Positions 27,136 to 35,179 are shown, counted from the first letter of the stretch. The stretch: DNA of 35,179 bases from Oligoflexia bacterium (GCA_903898645.1 CAIUGE010000099.1:1-35179); one strand, 5' to 3'. Numbers and translations are program-made. Notes: generated by a model from the letters alone, not told the origin.

Positions 27136-27840
27136 TGCCGCCTCATCAGTAAAGATCCACTCCATATGCCCTGAGCCCTGCATGTTGGGAAAAATGGAAC
27201 ATACCTGCTCTGCAACAGCTTGCGCCGAATGCACAATATGCCAGCCCGGCAAAGCGCGTAAAATACTCGCGGTGATCCATGGATAATGTGTGCAGCCTAA
27301 AAGCACGATCCCAGGCTCAAGATGGAGGTAGGGTTTTATATATTCAAGCAGCACCTGATCCAGGACAGGATGATCAATCCAACCCTCCTCAATAAGAGGC
27401 ACCAACAGAGGGCAGGCTTGCTCGAGGCACACCAGGCCTACCAATGCCTTCATATAAGCATGGCTTGCAATCGTCGCCCGCGTGGCTAGCACCAAGATAG
27501 GCGCCTCTGGACGCATAAGAGCATGCTTCTGCCTCGCCACATGAGCACCTGCCGCTACCACACCAAGTACAGGGACAGGCGCTAGGACTTCAGTAAAAAC
27601 ATCAAGTGCAATACTTGAGGCTGTATTGCAAGCGACGACTAGAAGATCAATATTTTTTATACGAAATGTTTCAGCCGCCTGGCGCGATAAAACCCGGACT
27701 TGCTCCCTACTTTTTGTTCCATAGGGCACATGTGCTGTATCGCCCAAGTATAAAAAATGAGATCCAGGCAACGCCTCTCGAAGCACAGCCAAGACAGTCA
27801 TCCCTCCAACGCCTGAATCAAAAACACCGATCTTTTGCAT
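27097..27840 (-). CDS. murI: Glutamate racemase
   Basis: MurI interconverts L- and D-glutamate to supply peptidoglycan synthesis. The ATG at 27840 (MQKIGVFDSGVGG) has AGGGGAG about 5 nt upstream; a GTG two codons earlier is too close. The 247-aa enzyme shows D8-S9, the catalytic cysteines C71 ('VACNTAS') and C183 ('LLGCTHYP'), and 'YLGDTAHVPYG'. Its presence implies the cell makes peptidoglycan or at least D-Glu. It ends inside the thioesterase gene, which is convergent. Confidence 0.96.
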   Translation of the reverse strand: MQKIGVFDSGVGGMTVLAVLREALPGSHFLYLGDTAHVPYGTKSREQVRVLSRQAAETFRIKNIDLLVVACNTASSIALDVFTEVLAPVPVLGVVAAGAHVARQKHALMRPEAPILVLATRATIASHAYMKALVGLVCLEQACPLLVPLIEEGWIDHPVLDQVLLEYIKPYLHLEPGIVLLGCTHYPWITASILRALPGWHIVHSAQAVAEQVCSIFPNMQGSGHMEWIFTDEAALPAFARALIESA

Positions 27841-27871
27841 GCGCACTCCCCTCTATGGTATTACCGACTCC

Positions 27872-28105
27872 ATGACATTGCATAAGATTGACACTTTGCT
27901 TCACGAAATGATTGAACACCAAGAGCGCAAGGTACTTGAACTTGCTCGCCTACGCAATCCACACGTCACATTGGATGATCTATTAAATCCTCATGATTTT
28001 GGTCATCTTGCAGCTGACCCCATTTTCCAGTACGAAGATGGCATTACGTGTGGTCTACGTACTGCACATGCAGCCCTACGAAGAGAACTGAGCAATGGAG
28101 TATAG
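27872..28105 (+). CDS. Small hypothetical protein coupled to pepP
   Basis: The function is not recognised. The ATG at 27872 gives a 77-aa soluble protein with an N-terminal amphipathic helix ('LLHEMIEHQERKVLELARLR'). It then has 'LDDLLNPHDFGHLAADPIFQ', 'YEDGITCGLRTA', and a final helix. The frame extends to an ATG at 27839, which overlaps the murI start region; neither start has a clear ribosome-binding site. The last 11 nt overlap the pepP start, so the two are probably translated together. Confidence 0.6.
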   Translation: MTLHKIDTLLHEMIEHQERKVLELARLRNPHVTLDDLLNPHDFGHLAADPIFQYEDGITCGLRTAHAALRRELSNGV

Positions 28106-29303
28106 ACAAAGACGCATTGCACTCCAAGCGACTGACGGCGTTTTCATTATCCCTTCCTGGCCAGAAGCGCTACGCAATCCCGATGTCATGCATCCCTACA
28201 GACCAGATAGCTCCCTTTACTATTTAACGGGCTTTGCAGAACCAGAATCTATCCTTGTACTGACACCAAAGAAATCTGTTCTTTTTGTCCGCCCTAAGGA
28301 TCCAGAAAAAGAGCTCTGGGAAGGTATCCGCCTTGGCGTTGAAGGCGCTCTTGCATTGACTGGCATGGACGCAACGTACCCGATACAGCAATTTGCATCG
28401 CAATTACCTCAACTTCTTAATGAAGCATCCGCCATCTACTACACGCTTGGATCATCCATTGACAGCATGGTACTTGAGGCACGTTCTGGACAACTCCGAA
28501 AAAAGGGGAGAACGGGCCTCAGCTGTATGCCGCTGCATGACCCTACCCAACTCATAGGCGAGCTTCGAATCCATAAAAGTGCCAGCGAAATTGCTCTCTT
28601 AGAAAAAGCATGCACTCTATCAGCCGAAGCCCATCAAGAACTCAGACGCATAGTCACAAGCGGCATGTACGAGTACGAACTGGACGCTGCTTTTATTGCA
28701 TACACTAAAAAACGGGGATGCGAACGCCTAGGCTACCCAAGCATTGTAGCAGCAGGCGTTAACGCAACTATCCTCCATTACCAAACGAACACGAAACAAC
28801 TCAAAGCAGGTGAACTCGTTCTTGTTGATGCAGGTGCTGAGTATGGCATGTACACAGCCGATATCTCTCGCACATTTGCTGTCACAGAAATGACGCAACT
28901 CCAAGCTAAAGCTTACAGCATTGTCCTTCATGCCCAGCAAGAAGGCATCAGTATGATAAAACCTGGTATATCAATCCAGGCTATCCACACACACGTCTGT
29001 GACATTTTGACAGAAGGCATGAAAGAGCTCAATCTGCTTAAAAAAGATGGCGCACCATTTCAGACCTTTTATCCTCACAAAACCAGCCATTTTCTTGGAC
29101 TTGATGTCCACGACAGTGGCATCTACATGATTGACGGCGCTTCACGCATCCTCGAACCAGGGATGGTCATCACCGTTGAGCCGGGCCTCTATATACCAGC
29201 TCATATACCTCACCCACTTGCAGGTACAGGGATTCGTATTGAAGATGATATTCTGATCGAGGCCTCAGGACACCGCAATCTGACACAAGCTGCTGAAAAA
29301 TAA
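28095..29303 (+). CDS. pepP: Xaa-Pro aminopeptidase (aminopeptidase P)
   Basis: It removes N-terminal residues that precede proline. The 402-aa protein has an N-terminal creatinase-like domain (about 1-165, 'YRPDSSLYYLTGFAEPES') and a pita-bread catalytic domain. The dinuclear metal ligands are D245 and D256 ('VDAGAEYGMYTAD'), a His in 'SHFLGLDVHD', and Glu in 'VEPGLY' and 'GIRIEDD'. It overlaps the previous small gene by 11 nt and abuts dusB. Confidence 0.95.
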   Translation: MEYRQRRIALQATDGVFIIPSWPEALRNPDVMHPYRPDSSLYYLTGFAEPESILVLTPKKSVLFVRPKDPEKELWEGIRLGVEGALALTGMDATYPIQQFASQLPQLLNEASAIYYTLGSSIDSMVLEARSGQLRKKGRTGLSCMPLHDPTQLIGELRIHKSASEIALLEKACTLSAEAHQELRRIVTSGMYEYELDAAFIAYTKKRGCERLGYPSIVAAGVNATILHYQTNTKQLKAGELVLVDAGAEYGMYTADISRTFAVTEMTQLQAKAYSIVLHAQQEGISMIKPGISIQAIHTHVCDILTEGMKELNLLKKDGAPFQTFYPHKTSHFLGLDVHDSGIYMIDGASRILEPGMVITVEPGLYIPAHIPHPLAGTGIRIEDDILIEASGHRNLTQAAEK

Positions 29304-30314
29304 ATGATGCTATTCTCTTTAAAAACACCAGCATTTTTGGCGCCTATGGCAGGCATCACAAGCTCTCCCTTTCGTCGTCTTATGCGTCATTATGGGAGTG
29401 GCTGCGTGGTCTCTGAGCTTATTTCAGCCAAAGGCATCATGTATGATAAAGAAGGTGGCAGATCAGATGCCCTTTTAGCTTTTCATGAGGACGAGCGTCC
29501 TCTAGGACTCCAGCTTTTTGGTGAAGACATAGACTCACTCGTACGTGCTGCACAGTATGCAGCAACAAAAAAACCAGATTTTATTGATATTAACTGTGGC
29601 TGCCCCGTGGCAAAAGTTGTCACCAAGGGCGCAGGCTCTGCCCTTTGTCGTGACCCTCGTGCCCTTGGCATCATCCTCAGCCAGATAAAAAAAGCAATCT
29701 CTATCCCCCTTTCCATTAAAATCCGCACAGGCTGGGACGAGAATCGCAACGCACATGAAATAATTAAGTATGCCGCTGATGCTGGGGTTAGCTTTATCGC
29801 AGTCCATGGCCGCACAAGAGCCCAAGGCTACCAAGGGAGTGCTGATTGGGATTATATTGGCGAACTTGCTGCAAAAAGCCCCATCCCTATTATAGGCAAC
29901 GGTGATATTGAAAGTGCCCAAGATGCTCTGCATAAAATGCACACCTACAATGTGCCTGCTGTCATGATAGGCAGAGGCGCGCTCAGACGCCCTTTTATTT
30001 TCAAGGAATTTGAAGCGCTCTACCATAATAAGCCTTATGAGCAACCAAGCTATGAAGAACTGCTTAGCACTCATGCACGGATGATTGAAGAATCATCGAC
30101 GCATCCAAAGACCCGAGGAAGAGACCTTCTTGCAGCGCGTAAATTTATTGCCTGGTATAGCTCAGGATTCCCAGGCTGCCATGCTTTTCGTGCATCACTT
30201 TTTGCCGAAACAGAGCCAAAACGCATTTGGGACATGGCACATACCTTCTTTACAACACAAAAGAGCCCCCTCACCCACGAAGAGGGACCCTTCCTTATGG
30301 GAGGACATGGTTAG
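29304..30314 (+). CDS. dusB: tRNA-dihydrouridine synthase (DusB type)
   Basis: This FMN enzyme reduces specific uridines in tRNA to dihydrouridine. The 336-aa product has the TIM-barrel start 'LAPMAGITSSPFRRLMRHYG' and the catalytic cysteine C100 in 'DINCGCPVAKVV'. 'AVHGRTRAQGYQGSADWDYI' and 'IGNGDI' (FMN and phosphate region) follow, then the C-terminal helical domain that binds tRNA. It starts directly at the pepP stop (TAAATG). The DusB subtype is my best match and is less certain than the family. Confidence 0.93.
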   Translation: MMLFSLKTPAFLAPMAGITSSPFRRLMRHYGSGCVVSELISAKGIMYDKEGGRSDALLAFHEDERPLGLQLFGEDIDSLVRAAQYAATKKPDFIDINCGCPVAKVVTKGAGSALCRDPRALGIILSQIKKAISIPLSIKIRTGWDENRNAHEIIKYAADAGVSFIAVHGRTRAQGYQGSADWDYIGELAAKSPIPIIGNGDIESAQDALHKMHTYNVPAVMIGRGALRRPFIFKEFEALYHNKPYEQPSYEELLSTHARMIEESSTHPKTRGRDLLAARKFIAWYSSGFPGCHAFRASLFAETEPKRIWDMAHTFFTTQKSPLTHEEGPFLMGGHG

Positions 30315-30378
30315 GGGCTTGCCGCGCGAGCTCTATGATGCTAGATGATTGGCTTCCATATAAAAAAGGAGCGCGTTG

Positions 30379-32292
30379 ATGAAAAGCTGGAGCATTGCAG
30401 ATGCCTTAAAGGCGTATTTTATCGAAAACTGGGGCGATCAGTATTTTAGCATCAACCCATCTGGCAACATGACCGTCCACCCACGCAAGGGTGAGCGCAT
30501 GGGCATTGACATGATGACAGTGATTGAAGAAATCCGCTCTCAAGGACTCGGCTTCCCTGTCCTTATCCGTTTTCAAGACATCATACGCCATCGCGTCGTT
30601 GCTCTGAACGAAGCATTCCGTAAATCTATTGCTGAATTTGACTATAAAGGCCGCTATCAAGGCGTCTACCCTATTAAAGTCAACCAGATGCGCGAAGTCG
30701 TCGAAGAAATTGTCGACGCAGGCCGCGTCTATGATTTTGGCCTCGAGGCAGGATCTAAGGCAGAACTTGCTGCTGTCATCAGCATGCAGACAACCCCTGC
30801 AGCCCTTCTTATATGTAATGGCTATAAAGATAGCGCTTTTATCCGCACAGCACTCATGGGCCTCAAACTCGGCAAGCGTGTGATCATTGTCGTAGAAAAA
30901 CTCACCGAACTTCACCAGATCATTCAAATTGCGGAAGAAATTGGCATCACACCTCAAATAGGCGTTCGTGTAAAACTCTCAACTCGAGGCTCAGGCAAGT
31001 GGGAATCAAGTGGCGGAGAGTCAGCAAAATTTGGCCTCACCACGCCAGAACTCCTGCAAGCAATTGAAACGCTCAGGGCTAAAAAGCTTATCGATAGCCT
31101 TGTGCTCATGCATTTTCATATCGGCTCCCAAGTCACCGATATTCGTACGATCAAAGATGCAGTCAAAGAAGCAACCCGCATTTATGCCAAACTCCGCAAG
31201 ATGGAGATCCCCGTTGCATTTCTCGATGTCGGCGGTGGCCTTGGTGTTGATTATGATGGTTCACGCACGAGCTTTGAAAGTTCCATTAACTACTCCCTTC
31301 ATGAGTACGTCAGTGACGTTGTCTACTCTATCCAAGAAGTATGTCACTCTGAAGATGTTCCCGAACCAAACATTGTATCTGAAAGTGGCCGCGCCCTTGT
31401 TGCTCACCACTCAGTTCTTGTGGTCAACGTTTTTGGAAACATTGAAGTTGGCAGCACGCAAGAACCCAGCCATTTAGCTGAAACAGAAGATGAGAATGAC
31501 GTTGTTAAAGAGATGCGCTACCTCTCCCAGCACCTTTCTATCAAAAATCTCCTCGAACATTTTCATGATGCACTTCAACGGAAAGAAGAAGCTCTCAGCA
31601 TGTTTAAGCTCGGCTACCTCTCCCTTGAAGATCGTGCGAAAGTCGAATTCCTTTTCTGGCAGATCTGCCGCGTGATCCATAAAAACGCAGCCAATCTCAA
31701 ATACGTCCCTGAAGAAATTGAAGCACTCGGCAAGCAGCTCGCTGATCAGTACCTCTGCAACTTTTCTCTCTTCCAATCGATGCCAGACCATTGGGCAATC
31801 CAGCATCTGTTCCCCATTGTACCTCTCCATAGACATGACGAAGAACCAACCCACAGTGCAACCCTCGTTGATATCACCTGTGACTCTGATGGTAAGGTCT
31901 GCAAGTTCATTGACCTGCGTGACATCAAAGACACCCTCGCGCTCCACAACACGAAACCGGGCGAACCTTACTACCTTGGCTTTTTTCTGATGGGTGCCTA
32001 CCAGGACATCATGGGAGACCTGCATAATCTCTTTGGCCGCGTGAACGAAGTCCATGTCTTCCTCGACGAAACAGAACCCGGCGGTTACTATATTGAAGAA
32101 GTCATCCGTGGCAATACCATAGGTGGCATTTTATCCTGGATCCAGTACAGCACAACTGAGCTTGAAAAAAGAGTCAAAGAGCTCATCGAACACAAAGTAC
32201 GGGAAGGCGCTATCAAACCCCGCGAAGGCGTTGAGATGCAGAAATTGTATGAGGAGCTCCTCCGCGGGTACACCTATATGGATTGCAAATAA
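30379..32292 (+). CDS. speA: Biosynthetic arginine decarboxylase
   Basis: SpeA converts arginine to agmatine with PLP, the first step of a polyamine route. The ATG at 30379 has AAAAAAGGAG 8 nt upstream; the product is 637 aa, close to the E. coli enzyme. Key parts are the PLP lysine K100 ('YPIKVNQ'), 'FGLEAGSKAEL', 'HFHIGSQ', 'LDVGGGLGVDYDG' and 'SESGRALVAHHS', with the active-site cysteine C501 in 'DITCDSDG'. No speB follows. A degraded second copy of its 3' end lies 0.9 kb downstream. Confidence 0.97.
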   Translation: MKSWSIADALKAYFIENWGDQYFSINPSGNMTVHPRKGERMGIDMMTVIEEIRSQGLGFPVLIRFQDIIRHRVVALNEAFRKSIAEFDYKGRYQGVYPIKVNQMREVVEEIVDAGRVYDFGLEAGSKAELAAVISMQTTPAALLICNGYKDSAFIRTALMGLKLGKRVIIVVEKLTELHQIIQIAEEIGITPQIGVRVKLSTRGSGKWESSGGESAKFGLTTPELLQAIETLRAKKLIDSLVLMHFHIGSQVTDIRTIKDAVKEATRIYAKLRKMEIPVAFLDVGGGLGVDYDGSRTSFESSINYSLHEYVSDVVYSIQEVCHSEDVPEPNIVSESGRALVAHHSVLVVNVFGNIEVGSTQEPSHLAETEDENDVVKEMRYLSQHLSIKNLLEHFHDALQRKEEALSMFKLGYLSLEDRAKVEFLFWQICRVIHKNAANLKYVPEEIEALGKQLADQYLCNFSLFQSMPDHWAIQHLFPIVPLHRHDEEPTHSATLVDITCDSDGKVCKFIDLRDIKDTLALHNTKPGEPYYLGFFLMGAYQDIMGDLHNLFGRVNEVHVFLDETEPGGYYIEEVIRGNTIGGILSWIQYSTTELEKRVKELIEHKVREGAIKPREGVEMQKLYEELLRGYTYMDCK

Positions 32293-32676
32293 CATACTCA
32301 ACATGCAGTTCCTTTATGATAGGACTTTGCAAGTCGCGACAAATCAGCTTTACTCATGGTTTCCATGAGACGCAACGCTTACTGTTTGATAGCGACCCCA
32401 GTCCTAGGGATCGTTTTGTATGATAGATTCCTGGAGCGCAGCTGGTTAGTTGTTCACACTATTATAAGCTTTAGTCGGCGCATAAGGGCCCGGATGGGAG
32501 ATGGGACCTAGCCACCATGTTTTTGAACATGTACAAAACGTCCACTTGCCAGGACCTTCTGGAAGCTCCTGTTCGTTGCAAAAAGGGCGTGAACGGTCAG
32601 TCCCTGGCATCCTTCTGGTCTCAGCATGACAGATACGTCACGCCTCCAATGTCCGAGAAGATTGCAATGAAGCCCT
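32293..32676. other. Unassigned stretch after speA
   Basis: No gene is supported here. It occupies the place where the missing C-terminal half of the decayed F-box/beta-helix copy would be, but I find no similarity to that part of the intact gene. Short open stretches exist on both strands, for example a plus-strand frame at about 32518-32685 and a minus-strand frame reading LTVHALFATNRSFQKVLASG. Neither matches a family I know. It may be foreign or heavily decayed DNA. Confidence 0.4.
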
Positions 32677-33085
32677 TCACGTAGAAAACGATAGCACCGA
32701 AACCCCAGGGGGGCTCATTACTGTAACATTATGAAATTTATCACATTTAATGTCGCAATTCTGCAATATACATCCATCTGCATATATCTCCACTGCACTG
32801 TGGTAGGTCTCCTCATCATGAGCTACGATAATCTTCAACCCATCGATAATCGAACGCTTGGCATTGATGTTGATGACAATAACTGATGATGAACCATCCG
32901 CTACGAGCTTAGCACCTACCTCCGAAAAGAGATGCACTTGCTTATTTAAAACTATTGGCCCACGGTGCTCGCCTGCGCTCAGCAGCCTCAGACACATTCT
33001 GCCGCTCACCTGGCCTGTACTGAAGAAGCGGCCACATGCTGTTACTGTAAGCAGCTCGATGACAAGGTGCTTTCTTCATTATCTG
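32677..33085 (-). pseudogene. Decayed paralogue of the secreted F-box/beta-helix gene
   Basis: The frame at 32677-33009 matches residues about 125-225 of the intact neighbour (33347-34456): 'GPIVLNKQVHLFSEVGAKLV' against 'GPIVLDREVHIFSEAGARLI', 'IIDGLKI' against 'TIDGLQI', and 'GCILQNCDI' against 'GCRLQECDI'. Just upstream in another frame, 'QIMKKAPCHR' and 'AAYSNSMWPLLQYR' match the F-box segment ('QIMNQASCRR', 'AAYHASIWPRLGYK') with the intervening piece deleted. The signal peptide and the whole C-terminal half are gone. It is a dead tandem copy. Confidence 0.85.
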
Positions 33086-33154
33086 CAAATTCATTGATGT
33101 GCTCAAAGTCGCCTGGATTCGTGTTGTGAGGGTGAACCCGACTATTCGGTTTCT

Positions 33155-33342
33155 TTCTCTTTGGATGCATGAAGTCCTCATCTTCCTCAACGAAACAGAA
33201 GACAGCTATTCAGAAGCCACCCGTGACAATACGGCAACATTGTATCCTTAATTTCATGCAGCACAAAGTACGAAAAGGCGTCGATATGCAGCAATTGCAT
33301 GAGAAGATCCTCCCGTGGGTACACCTCATGGATTGCAAATGA
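33155..33342 (+). pseudogene. Decayed second copy of the speA 3' end
   Basis: The plus strand here repeats the last 260 or so bases of speA with deletions. 'HEVLIFLNETED' matches 'NEVHVFLDETEP', 'HKVRKGVDMQQLHEKIL' matches 'HKVRE' plus 'GVEMQKLYEELL', and the end 'MDCK' then stop matches exactly. The DNA match continues a few bases past the stop (GCAAATGACATA versus GCAAATAACATA). A stop and several deletions (about 75 nt in total) disrupt the frame. Its stop lies 5 nt from the stop of the convergent intact F-box gene. Confidence 0.85.
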
Positions 33343-33346
33343 CATA

Positions 33347-34456
33347 TTATGGCTGAATGAACAGATTGTGCCCATCAATATCATAGTCTTCCCCATTCTC
33401 TTTGATGTCGCATTGGTGAAGCACACCAGTACTTGACCGATACCCGCCGTCGGGACACAACACCCCAACGAAGTTATTTGCAATGCGACAACGAGACACA
33501 CGGGCGTCTGTTGCGTTAAAAAAATAAATACCTTCTTGGCGGTTATGACGAATGGTACAATCTTCTATTGTATGCAAACCAGCCCCTAACGCAAGGCCAA
33601 TGATCGAATGATGAATATCACAATCACGCATATGGAACTCGCTTTCGAATACAGCATTAACACTCGTGCGATTATCAAAAAAAGTACACCTATCAATATG
33701 AACAACCGCACGATTAACCGCACTAACGCCAGTACCCCTTGAACCATGGATAGTGCAATCAACCAGGGAGGTAGGAGACAAATCAGCGCGTGTCATTATA
33801 TTAATACCGTTATAATTATTTAAAATATCGCATTCCTGCAATCTACATCCACCTGCGAAAATGTGTACTGCATTCATTTTATAAGTAGTATTTCCCCTGC
33901 CAATCTGCAGCCCATCGATAGTTGAACCCTTGGCATGCATCACAACAAGTGCCAATGGATTAGACTGGCCGGATGACTCATGCGGCATGATGAGCCTAGC
34001 ACCTGCTTCTGAAAAGATATGCACTTCACGATCCAAGACTATTGGTCCTTGGTACTCGCCTGCCCTCAGCAAAATACTCCCACCTTCAGGCACGCGATTT
34101 ATTGCTGCTTGCAGATCAACACCTGCCTCAACAATCACATGAAACTGGCCACCAGCACCAGGCACCCTATCCTTCGGCACACCTGGCGCAACAACATGCG
34201 TTTTGTACCCAAGACGCGGCCATATGCTGGCATGGTAAGCAGCCCATGCCTTAATTGCCGCAGCCAAATGAAGTGCATCACGACGACAAGATGCTTGATT
34301 CATTATCTGAGCAACCATGTCAGGGGGCAAATCTGCCCATGTTGTTTTAGACTCATCATCCGTACTGGCCACTTCTTTAGGAAGCTCATGAGGATCACTG
34401 GGAGCTGCCACCACCGAGCCACTCATAACGCTGAAAAGAATAATAAAAAAATTCAT
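33347..34456 (-). CDS. Secreted F-box / right-handed beta-helix protein (FBXO11-like layout), putative host-directed effector
   Basis: This 369-aa protein has a signal peptide (MNFFIILFSVMSGSVVA before APSDP). An F-box-like segment follows at residues 40-76 ('WADLPPDMVAQIMNQASCRR', then the helix 'ALHLAAAIKAWAAYHA'), then a parallel beta-helix from about 113 to 360. The helix opens 'DLQAAINRVPEGGSILLRAG' and has regular turns such as 'CRLQECDILNNYNGI', 'IEDCTIRHNRQEGI' and 'VSRCRIANNFVGV'. Eukaryotic FBXO11 joins an F-box to such repeats as substrate receptor of an SCF ubiquitin ligase. A comparable role in a host is inference; the helix part could instead bind or cleave a carbohydrate. AGGGG precedes the ATG by 6 nt. 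A decayed paralogue lies next to it. Confidence 0.8.
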   Translation of the reverse strand: MNFFIILFSVMSGSVVAAPSDPHELPKEVASTDDESKTTWADLPPDMVAQIMNQASCRRDALHLAAAIKAWAAYHASIWPRLGYKTHVVAPGVPKDRVPGAGGQFHVIVEAGVDLQAAINRVPEGGSILLRAGEYQGPIVLDREVHIFSEAGARLIMPHESSGQSNPLALVVMHAKGSTIDGLQIGRGNTTYKMNAVHIFAGGCRLQECDILNNYNGINIMTRADLSPTSLVDCTIHGSRGTGVSAVNRAVVHIDRCTFFDNRTSVNAVFESEFHMRDCDIHHSIIGLALGAGLHTIEDCTIRHNRQEGIYFFNATDARVSRCRIANNFVGVLCPDGGYRSSTGVLHQCDIKENGEDYDIDGHNLFIQP

Positions 34457-35179
34457 AAAAAACCCCTAATTGATTCACAAAAATAAGCCACAAAGCACCC
34501 CAGTGAACCGCAAAAGACGTACCACGTCTTGCAGGACACCTTCCATTTTCATCCACATGCAACAACTCATAACCTCTATCAGTACGATGCCCACGATATA
34601 CCACATTACTTCGTATCCAGTCAACCCCCTCCATACACATACCACTCCGAAGATACAGTAGCTTTGACAGCAAAGTCTCAACTGATATCGAGAAAAAGAT
34701 ACGGTATCTTTTCATCCCTGTCTTCAAAAGCGCCAAAAAAAATGGCTCCAAAACTGCCTTTATGAGTGCACCCACCTGGGGGTTTAAATGAAACCTGGCT
34801 GCAATTTTTCCTCTTTCTTTCTTGAACTCTCTCCTTAATGCCAAATCACCGTCGAATTGGGTAGAAATACGAATATACTCATTGAGCTTGTTAGATTTTA
34901 TTTCATTCTTTAGCTTTAATTGCTGACTTTTTATACTCGAGTCGGCGCCTTTTTCTTTCAGCAACAAATAGGCGACATAAATCCAGTGCACATGTGACAC
35001 CAGAGGGTCAAAGTTCTTGACTCCTGCATGCTGCATGTCCAAGTGGGATTTTATATCTTTATGAAATAGCTCGATGAGCCACCTTCGGCGATAAGTCCTG
35101 ATGATGGCGCCTAGGCTTACCTTCAAATTCGAACATGCAAGATAGCGTCTTTCCCCGTTTGTTTTTTCCGAGCATATGA
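34395..35179 (-). mobile_element. IS4-type DDE transposase, C-terminal part, running off the window
   Basis: The frame enters from the window edge and reads 'GERRYLACSNLKVSLGAIIR' in continuity with 'TYRRRWLIELFHKDIKSHL'. The spacing Y-2-R-3-E-6-K is exactly the YREK signature of IS4-family transposases, where E is the last acidic catalytic residue. 'SHVHWIYVAYLLL' follows. Only about 260 C-terminal residues are visible. The frame continues 62 nt into the start of the F-box gene, so the natural stop is probably lost or the 3' end truncated. No terminal inverted repeat could be identified. Confidence 0.8.
34514..34530 (-). other. Hairpin between the transposase body and the F-box gene start
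   Basis: AAGACG-TGGTA-CGTCTT followed by two more Ts on the minus strand forms a small terminator-like hairpin, extendable by a flanking GC/GC pair. It lies 58 nt upstream of the F-box gene ATG, within the extended transposase reading frame. It may terminate transposase transcription or sit in the F-box gene leader. Confidence 0.4.

Noticed and set aside
31474-32055. 193-codon minus-strand frame inside speA
   Set aside because: It is antisense to strongly conserved arginine decarboxylase sequence and has no family features, so it is a shadow frame.
32400-32640. GC-rich stretch that looked like a structured RNA (SRP RNA, tmRNA or RNase P)
   Set aside because: The diagnostic motifs of those RNAs, such as the SRP core with GGAAGGAAGC or the tmRNA acceptor ends, are absent on both strands.
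32942-33190. 82-codon minus-strand frame as a separate gene
   Set aside because: Its middle part (QIMKKAPCHR onward) is the shifted remnant of the F-box segment. The rest is antisense to the speA remnant or out of frame.
33187-33501. 104-codon minus-strand frame overlapping the end of the F-box gene
   Set aside because: It reads out of frame through the real C-terminus of the beta-helix protein and antisense to the speA remnant. It shows no family features.
1-35179. CRISPR array, tRNA or rRNA genes
   Set aside because: I found no regularly spaced direct repeats, and no sequence with tRNA arm motifs or conserved rRNA segments by eye.

Overview
The window comes from a bacterial chromosome of intermediate GC content. 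About 20 kb (608-20012, minus strand) is one near-complete ribosomal protein block in the ancestral str-S10-spc-alpha order: rpsL-rpsG-fusA, rpsJ, rplC-D-W-B-rpsS-rplV-rpsC-rplP-rpmC-rpsQ-rplN-X-E-rpsN-H-rplF-R-rpsE-rpmD-rplO-secY-adk-map-rpmJ-rpsM-K-D-rpoA-rplQ. It ends in an XRE-type regulator and a strong intrinsic terminator. adk and map lie between secY and rpmJ, and rpsD lies between rpsK and rpoA. That order excludes enteric gammaproteobacteria, Chlamydiae and Rickettsiales. It fits Dependentiae (TM6), Bdellovibrio/deltaproteobacteria-like lineages and some other phyla. tuf is absent between fusA and rpsJ, and infA is absent between map and rpmJ.

An S74-autochaperone surface protein is transcribed away from rpsL and meets the corpse of a Fic (AMPylator) gene that lies just behind lon. 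Next comes a protein quality control cluster on the minus strand: a 69-aa unknown, clpP, clpX and lon. The plus strand then carries a hotdog thioesterase, a small unknown coupled to pepP, dusB and speA, with murI (minus) overlapping the thioesterase tail. The last 3 kb are dynamic. The 3' end of speA and a secreted F-box/beta-helix gene were duplicated as a tandem segment. One copy of each is decayed, so the order is speA, F-box remnant, speA remnant, intact F-box gene. An IS4-type transposase runs off the window end.

The intact gene at 33347-34456 is the most exciting item. It has a Sec signal peptide, an F-box-like segment and a right-handed parallel beta-helix, which is the domain order of the eukaryotic ubiquitin-ligase subunit FBXO11. 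Together with the Fic relic, this points to a bacterium that lives in or on eukaryotic cells, probably protists. A Dependentiae-like amoeba symbiont is my best guess from gene order plus F-box content, but this is inference.

RNA-level signals include a 322-nt leader between rpsJ and rplC with two GAAA-capped hairpins, a hairpin before rpsJ, a UGCG-loop hairpin between rpsD and rpoA, and two clear intrinsic terminators at the left end. I saw no tRNA, rRNA or CRISPR array.
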